NCBI GenBank assembly: GCA_020718525.1
Contig: DYRX01000171.1
Coordinates: 1-9,033 of the forward strand
Reading direction: 5' to 3'
Origin: Victivallis vadensis
GTDB taxonomy: Bacteria > Verrucomicrobiota > Lentisphaeria > Victivallales > GWF2-50-93
Length of the DNA stretch: 9,033 bases
Below the pieces are notes generated by a model. The model was not told the origin of the DNA. It worked only from the letters and a program-made list of their open reading frames with translations, and searched no databases. Shown piece by piece: positions 6,165 to 9,033 of this stretch. The position numbers were made by a program, and so were the translations under genes. Position 1 is the stretch's first letter. Each line of letters opens with the position of its first letter.

Positions 6165-6712
6165 AAATTCCATCCCCCATTCAATTCGTCTTCTGCGCCT
6201 TCTGTCTCATGCTCTTGTCAGCCGTCGCCCCCATCATCCATGCCGCTCCAAAAGACGAGCAGATGGACAAAACCCCGGAACTAAAATTCCCCAAACTGAA
6301 AAATTACGAAGTCAAGCTCGAATGTCTGAGTTCGGAAAAAGAATTTCCCGCAGGAAAAGCCGGAATGCTGAGGTTCGCCCTGAGAAACTGCGGGGCGAAT
6401 TCATTCATGTGCTACGAATGGAAAATGGACGAGCAGTTGAACATCGCAATCAACTACTGCGAATGGAAAGGCCAGACAAATCTCAAGGATGCCGATTGGA
6501 AAAAGGAAATCCCGGAAAGAAAGGGAAATCTCAGGCTCATGCCGCTCGAACTCGCCCCCAACAACAGAGTCCTCATTGACAAAAAATTGGATTTCATAGA
6601 AAAAATCCCCGGAAGCATCAAAGAGCCTCTGACCTTCTACATCTATGCCGAATTGAACCTCGAATCAATGTCGGCTAAAAGTTCCATGATAAAAATTACA
6701 GTGATCCCATAA
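6161..6712 (+). CDS. Secreted cysteine-containing protein, unknown function
   Basis: A 183-residue protein I cannot assign to a named family. An N-terminal signal peptide is clear: a basic start, a hydrophobic core at about 8-25 and a probable signal peptidase I site after IHA (about residue 28). The mature part begins PKDEQ and has alternating hydrophobic strands consistent with a beta-sandwich: VKLECLSSEKEFPAGKAG (51-68), MLRFALRNCG (69-78), and an ending LTFYIYAELNLES..SMIKITVIP. Four cysteines (55, 77, 84, 100) could form two disulfides after export. The general look recalls small BsuPI-like or Ig-like periplasmic domains, but that is only an impression. Its ATG overlaps the trpC stop (ATGA at 6161-6164), so it is translated in coupling with trpC. 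That is unusual for an exported protein beside a cytoplasmic biosynthetic enzyme. Confidence 0.8.
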   Translation: MKIPSPIQFVFCAFCLMLLSAVAPIIHAAPKDEQMDKTPELKFPKLKNYEVKLECLSSEKEFPAGKAGMLRFALRNCGANSFMCYEWKMDEQLNIAINYCEWKGQTNLKDADWKKEIPERKGNLRLMPLELAPNNRVLIDKKLDFIEKIPGSIKEPLTFYIYAELNLESMSAKSSMIKITVIP

Positions 6713-6833
6713 TTGAATCGCCGTTGATTACAAGCTAGTATCATAAAAAAAGACTGAAAATAATTTTCGTCCCTGCTTATTTGCTGGCGATTATGGATGA
6801 TCTAGCATAGGAGAAATTGGGAATTTTGAAAAC
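6713..6833. other. Intergenic gap with crossing inverted repeats
   Basis: There is no gene between the secreted-protein stop and the tRNA 3' end. Two inverted repeats interleave: AATCGCC (6716-6722) with GGCGATT (6786-6792), and GCTAGTATCAT (6734-6744) with ATGATCTAGC (6797-6806, one base bulged). Formed together they would make a pseudoknot-like fold. An A7 run lies at about 6745-6751. On the minus strand, TTTT follows the tRNA CCA end closely and may mark the end of the tRNA transcript. Confidence 0.4.
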
Positions 6834-6908
6834 TGGAGCCAGCTCTCGGATTCGAACCGAGGACCGACGGTTTACAAAACCGTAGCTCTACCACTGAGCT
6901 AAGCTGGC
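6834..6908 (-). tRNA. tRNA-Thr (anticodon TGT)
   Basis: On the minus strand a complete cloverleaf can be folded. The acceptor stem is GCCAGCT with AGCTGGC. The D arm is GCTC-AGTGGTA-GAGC. The anticodon stem is ACGGT/ACCGT with the loop TTTGTAA, so the anticodon is TGT (reads ACA, threonine). The T arm is CTCGG-TTCGAAT-CCGAG. The discriminator base is T and the CCA end is encoded (plus-strand TGG at 6834-6836). On the minus strand TATAGT lies just upstream of the 5' end and may be the -10 box, though no good -35 box is seen. It is transcribed against the pyrC-trpC operon, and an integrase remnant lies on its 5' side. Confidence 0.95.
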
Positions 6909-7010
6909 TAAACAACTATACACCAAACACTTGCAACTGCCTTCCTTTTTTCACTTCAACCATTTTCCTACGGATCTACAGGTGCCATATTTGATTGTGC
7001 CTGATAATGA

Positions 7011-7289
7011 ACATACCCGCAATATAAGAGGTGTCGCACGATTTACAAGAAAAAAGGTTCAAAAAACTGGTACGTTGTCATGAACATCAAAAAAGACGGC
7101 AAGTGGAAGAAGAAATGCTTCGCCAGCGGCAAAGCATCCAAGTCAGAGGCGCATGGCATCGGGAAGAGGCTTTCCGAAAATTATTCCGCATGCACGTACG
7201 CCTTAGCAGATTTGACATGTGAAAATGAAAGTGGCACTTTTTTAGCCGCAGGAGTGGCGGAGGGACGCAGCCTATGGTTTCAAGCATAG
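7011..7289 (+). pseudogene. Tyrosine recombinase (integrase) N-terminal remnant
   Basis: The frame open from 7011 reads RTIYKKKGSKNWYVVMNIKK, then DGKWKKKCFASGKASKSEAH (about 7035-7154). The pattern basic-GSKNWYV...DGK.K...ASGKASKSEA resembles the arm-binding N-terminus of phage-type tyrosine recombinases. The position where such proteins start with MRTIYK has TGT instead of ATG (7032-7034). The only in-frame ATG is at 7080, in the middle of the domain. After about residue EAHGIGKRL the similarity fades, and the frame ends at 7289 without the core-binding or catalytic domain (no R..HxxR...Y). I therefore read it as a decayed, truncated integrase. It begins about 100 bases from the 5' end of tRNA-Thr, a common neighbourhood for integrases, although intact ones usually flank the tRNA 3' end. 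Confidence 0.5.
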
Positions 7290-7442
7290 GAATCCATCGT
7301 AAAATAGGATCATGCGTGCTGAAGGCACGCTGTCTCCCTGCACCGTACCTACAGGACGCAATGGCTTCCATTAGTCCAGGCTCTCGTCTGGATTGGCAAT
7401 GGAGAGTCCGCGGCCGAGATTGCCTGGCAGTCATGAAAACCT
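7246..7442. other. Gene-free stretch rich in short inverted repeats
   Basis: No convincing coding region is seen. Several perfect short stems lie close together: CCGC/GCGG (about 7246-7260), CCTATG (7271-7276) with CATAGG (7285-7290), GCGTGC (7314-7319) with GCACGC (7325-7330), and GGCAAT (7395-7400) with ATTGCC (7419-7424) enclosing CCGCGG. This density is suggestive of a structured RNA, a mobile-element remnant or a repeat family, but I recognise none. Confidence 0.35.
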
Positions 7443-7470
7443 GAGAAGCTGTGCGGAGCTTCAGCTTCTC
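7443..7470 (-). terminator. Terminator hairpin downstream of the phosphohexomutase gene
   Basis: GAGAAGCTG (7443-7451) and CAGCTTCTC (7462-7470) are a perfect 9-bp stem with a 10-base loop. On the minus strand the stem is followed by AGGTTTTC, a short T-run, which fits an intrinsic terminator about 30 bases after the stop codon of the mutase gene. Confidence 0.55.
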
Positions 7471-7474
7471 GATG

Positions 7475-7519
7475 ATAGTTTTTCAGCAAAACAATGAAAT
7501 TATTTGTCTGAAAAACTAT
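7475..7519. repeat. 12-bp perfect inverted repeat spanning the mutase stop codon
   Basis: ATAGTTTTTCAG (7475-7486) and CTGAAAAACTAT (7508-7519) are exact complements, 21 bases apart. The right arm lies inside the last codons of the mutase gene and the left arm lies downstream of its TAA (7500-7502). In mRNA this would enclose the stop codon in a loop. It could protect the 3' end, assist termination or bind a protein. Confidence 0.6.
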
Positions 7520-8837
7520 ATGAGCGTATGATTTTCAGCAGTTCGCCGCGTCTAGCTTCCATCTTCTGCTTGCTGTCTGCCTCGACGATCAGTCTGAGCA
7601 GAGGCTCCGTATTTGAAGCCCGGACATTGAACCACCAGTCCTTGTACTCAACCGAGACTCCGTCCAGTTCAAAAAGTCTTCCGTCGCTGAATTTGCTTCT
7701 TATCTGAGCGATGACGGACGGGACATCGGCGACTTTCGAGTTGATTTCTCCGCTAGAGAAATATTTTCTCAGGGGAGCGAGCAGTTCGCTCGTCCTTTTC
7801 CCGGTCTTGCAGATGAGATTGGCAAGCATGAGGAATGCGAGTCCCTGGGATTCGGTAGTATAATTTTCCTTGAAATAGTAGTGACCAGAAAGTTCTCCGG
7901 CAAAAACTGCGCCGTATTCGCGCATCTGCGCCTTTATGAATGCATGTCCGACTCGGCTCATTATCGCTTTGCCGCCGTTCGCCTCTATGCATTCTTTCAC
8001 GGCCCGACTGCTCCTGAGATCGTATAGGATGGTCGCGGGACCACGAGAAAGTATGTCCTGGGCGATGAGAGCGGTGAAGAGATCCATGGGAATTATTTCA
8101 CCTTTGTCATCAACAAAGCCACAGCGATCCGCATCTCCGTCAAATCCGGCTCCAAAGTCGGCTCCATGCTCCTTCACCTTTTCACAGAGCACATCGAGTG
8201 TCTCGGTTTTCAGCGGATTCGCCTCGTGATTCGGGAAAGTTCCGTCGAGTTTTTCATATAGTGGAATTATTTCGAAGAGGTCTCTGATGCCTGCGATTTC
8301 TAGCGAGCCCATGGCGTTGGCAAAATCAACAACAACCTTGAGCTTTCTATCGAGCTTGGCAAATCCCCGAAGGTGTTCGCCATACTCCGGCGCAATGTCA
8401 TATTTTCTTATTTTTCCGATTTTCGAAACATTCGTCTTCCAGCTTTTGTCGTGGAAGATCTTTTCGATGTCTGCAATCCCGGTCGCTCCACTTATCGGCA
8501 CTGCGTCTTTTCTGCAGAGCTTGAATCCATTCCATTCGGCGGGGTTGTGCGATGCCGTTATTATCACACTGCCGTCAACTCCCAGCTTACCGTTCGCATA
8601 GTAGGACATCGGCGTGGAGCACATTCCGATGTCAATAACGTCCGCCCCCTGCTCTGTCATGCCTTTTGAGAGAGCGTTGAAAATATTTACCGAATGCGGA
8701 CGCATGTCTCTTCCGATCACGACGCTTTTCGCTCCAAGAAACTCGACAAATGCCCTCCCTATGCCTTCAGCAGTCTTCTCGTCAAGTTGCTCTGGATAGA
8801 TGCCTCTGATGTCGTATGCTTTGAAAATGCCTGACAT
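7500..8837 (-). CDS. Phosphomannomutase/phosphoglucomutase
   Basis: 445 residues, the normal length of the ManB/AlgC type of alpha-D-phosphohexomutase. It interconverts hexose 6- and 1-phosphates, supplying mannose-1-P or glucose-1-P for nucleotide sugars and surface polysaccharide. All four signature loops are visible: the N-terminal FKAYDIRGIYP (5-15), the phosphoserine loop TASHNP (94-99, catalytic Ser96), the metal-binding DGDADRCGF (233-241), the sugar-specificity loop GELSGHYYF (314-322; GEMSGH in relatives), and the phosphate-binding RASNTEPLLRL (406-416). The GE(L/M)SGH loop is typical of dual mannose/glucose enzymes, so specificity is not settled between the two. The start is supported by AAGGAG on the minus strand 6 bases before the ATG. 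No other sugar-nucleotide genes are in view, and it is followed by a terminator hairpin, so it appears to be transcribed alone. Confidence 0.94.
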   Translation of the reverse strand: MSGIFKAYDIRGIYPEQLDEKTAEGIGRAFVEFLGAKSVVIGRDMRPHSVNIFNALSKGMTEQGADVIDIGMCSTPMSYYANGKLGVDGSVIITASHNPAEWNGFKLCRKDAVPISGATGIADIEKIFHDKSWKTNVSKIGKIRKYDIAPEYGEHLRGFAKLDRKLKVVVDFANAMGSLEIAGIRDLFEIIPLYEKLDGTFPNHEANPLKTETLDVLCEKVKEHGADFGAGFDGDADRCGFVDDKGEIIPMDLFTALIAQDILSRGPATILYDLRSSRAVKECIEANGGKAIMSRVGHAFIKAQMREYGAVFAGELSGHYYFKENYTTESQGLAFLMLANLICKTGKRTSELLAPLRKYFSSGEINSKVADVPSVIAQIRSKFSDGRLFELDGVSVEYKDWWFNVRASNTEPLLRLIVEADSKQKMEARRGELLKIIRSYSFSDK

Positions 8838-8975
8838 AAGCGCTCCTTTCTATATTTTCAGATTTTGAAAAAGTGATTTTTTGTCTCGCCATCTACTGGC
8901 AGATGCCTTCCGAATCCCGGATAAACTACCGCAAAAGCTCTTTCTTTCAAACCAAAATACATACATTGTTAAGGG
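8838..8975. other. Upstream region of the phosphohexomutase gene
   Basis: No gene is seen. It should hold the promoter for the minus-strand mutase gene, but I find only poor hexamer matches (TTGAAA near 8946-8951 with a distant TTTATC). A small inverted repeat, CATCT/AGATG, lies at about 8890-8905. Confidence 0.3.
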
Positions 8976-8979
8976 AAAT

Positions 8980-9033
8980 GACTAGTGTCCTGTCCCTTAA
9001 ATACTAATCGTAATACACTTGAATAATTTAACC
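8980..9033. repeat. IS-like terminal repeat, right copy (inverted)
   Basis: CTAGTGTCCTGT (8982-8993) is the exact reverse complement of bases 34-45. The sequence outside it (CCCTTAAATACTAATCG and on) resembles, with gaps, the reverse complement of bases 1-33. The orientation is opposite to the left copy, so if these are ends of insertion sequences, both element bodies lie outside the window. Confidence 0.45.

Noticed and set aside
7087..7434. 115-codon arginine-rich open frame on the minus strand
   Set aside because: It has no plausible ribosome site or family pattern, and it lies antisense to the integrase remnant and the hairpin-rich stretch.
1..9033. CRISPR array, defence island or toxin-antitoxin system
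   Set aside because: No spaced direct repeats, no nuclease, helicase or antitoxin-like genes are seen; the genes are mostly housekeeping.

Overview
This is a chromosomal window from a bacterium of moderate GC, probably Gram-negative. The evidence is the core metabolic genes, a tRNA with an encoded CCA end, clear Shine-Dalgarno sites, and an EF-P/EpmA pair. EpmA-type modification of EF-P is best known in gammaproteobacteria but is scattered in other Gram-negative phyla. The gene order is not enterobacterial. A PVC-group lineage (Lentisphaerota/Kiritimatiellota-like) is a weak guess, and nothing in the window proves it.

Layout. (1) 1-1150: an accessory-looking left edge. It holds an IS-like terminal repeat, two back-to-back perfect hairpins, a truncated and frameshifted methyltransferase pseudogene, and two small membrane-protein genes, the second clearly AT-rich. 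(2) 1167-2649, minus strand: efp and epmA (GTG start inside the end of efp), the acceptor protein and the ligase that modifies it. (3) 2650-2739: a compact divergent promoter region. (4) 2740-3543, plus strand: a UlaG-like metallo-hydrolase ending in a hairpin terminator. (5) 3728-6712, plus strand: pyrC (dihydroorotase), a small two-TM protein, trpC (indole-3-glycerol-phosphate synthase) and a secreted cysteine-containing protein. The last three are joined by ATGA stop/start overlaps, so this is almost certainly one transcription unit. (6) 6713-7500: tRNA-Thr(TGT) on the minus strand, a remnant of a tyrosine-recombinase N-terminus, and a hairpin-rich stretch without convincing genes. (7) 7500-8837, minus strand: a phosphomannomutase/phosphoglucomutase. 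(8) 8838-9033: its leader and a second copy, inverted, of the IS-like terminal repeat seen at the left edge.

The named genes cover translation (EF-P modification, tRNA-Thr), pyrimidine and tryptophan synthesis, and sugar-phosphate interconversion for surface polysaccharides. I see no defence system, CRISPR array, toxin-antitoxin pair or clearly new multi-gene system. The points most worth checking are the matching inverted repeats at the two ends, the small uncharacterised proteins coupled to trpC, the integrase remnant beside the tRNA, and the structured non-coding stretches at 44-116 and 7246-7519.
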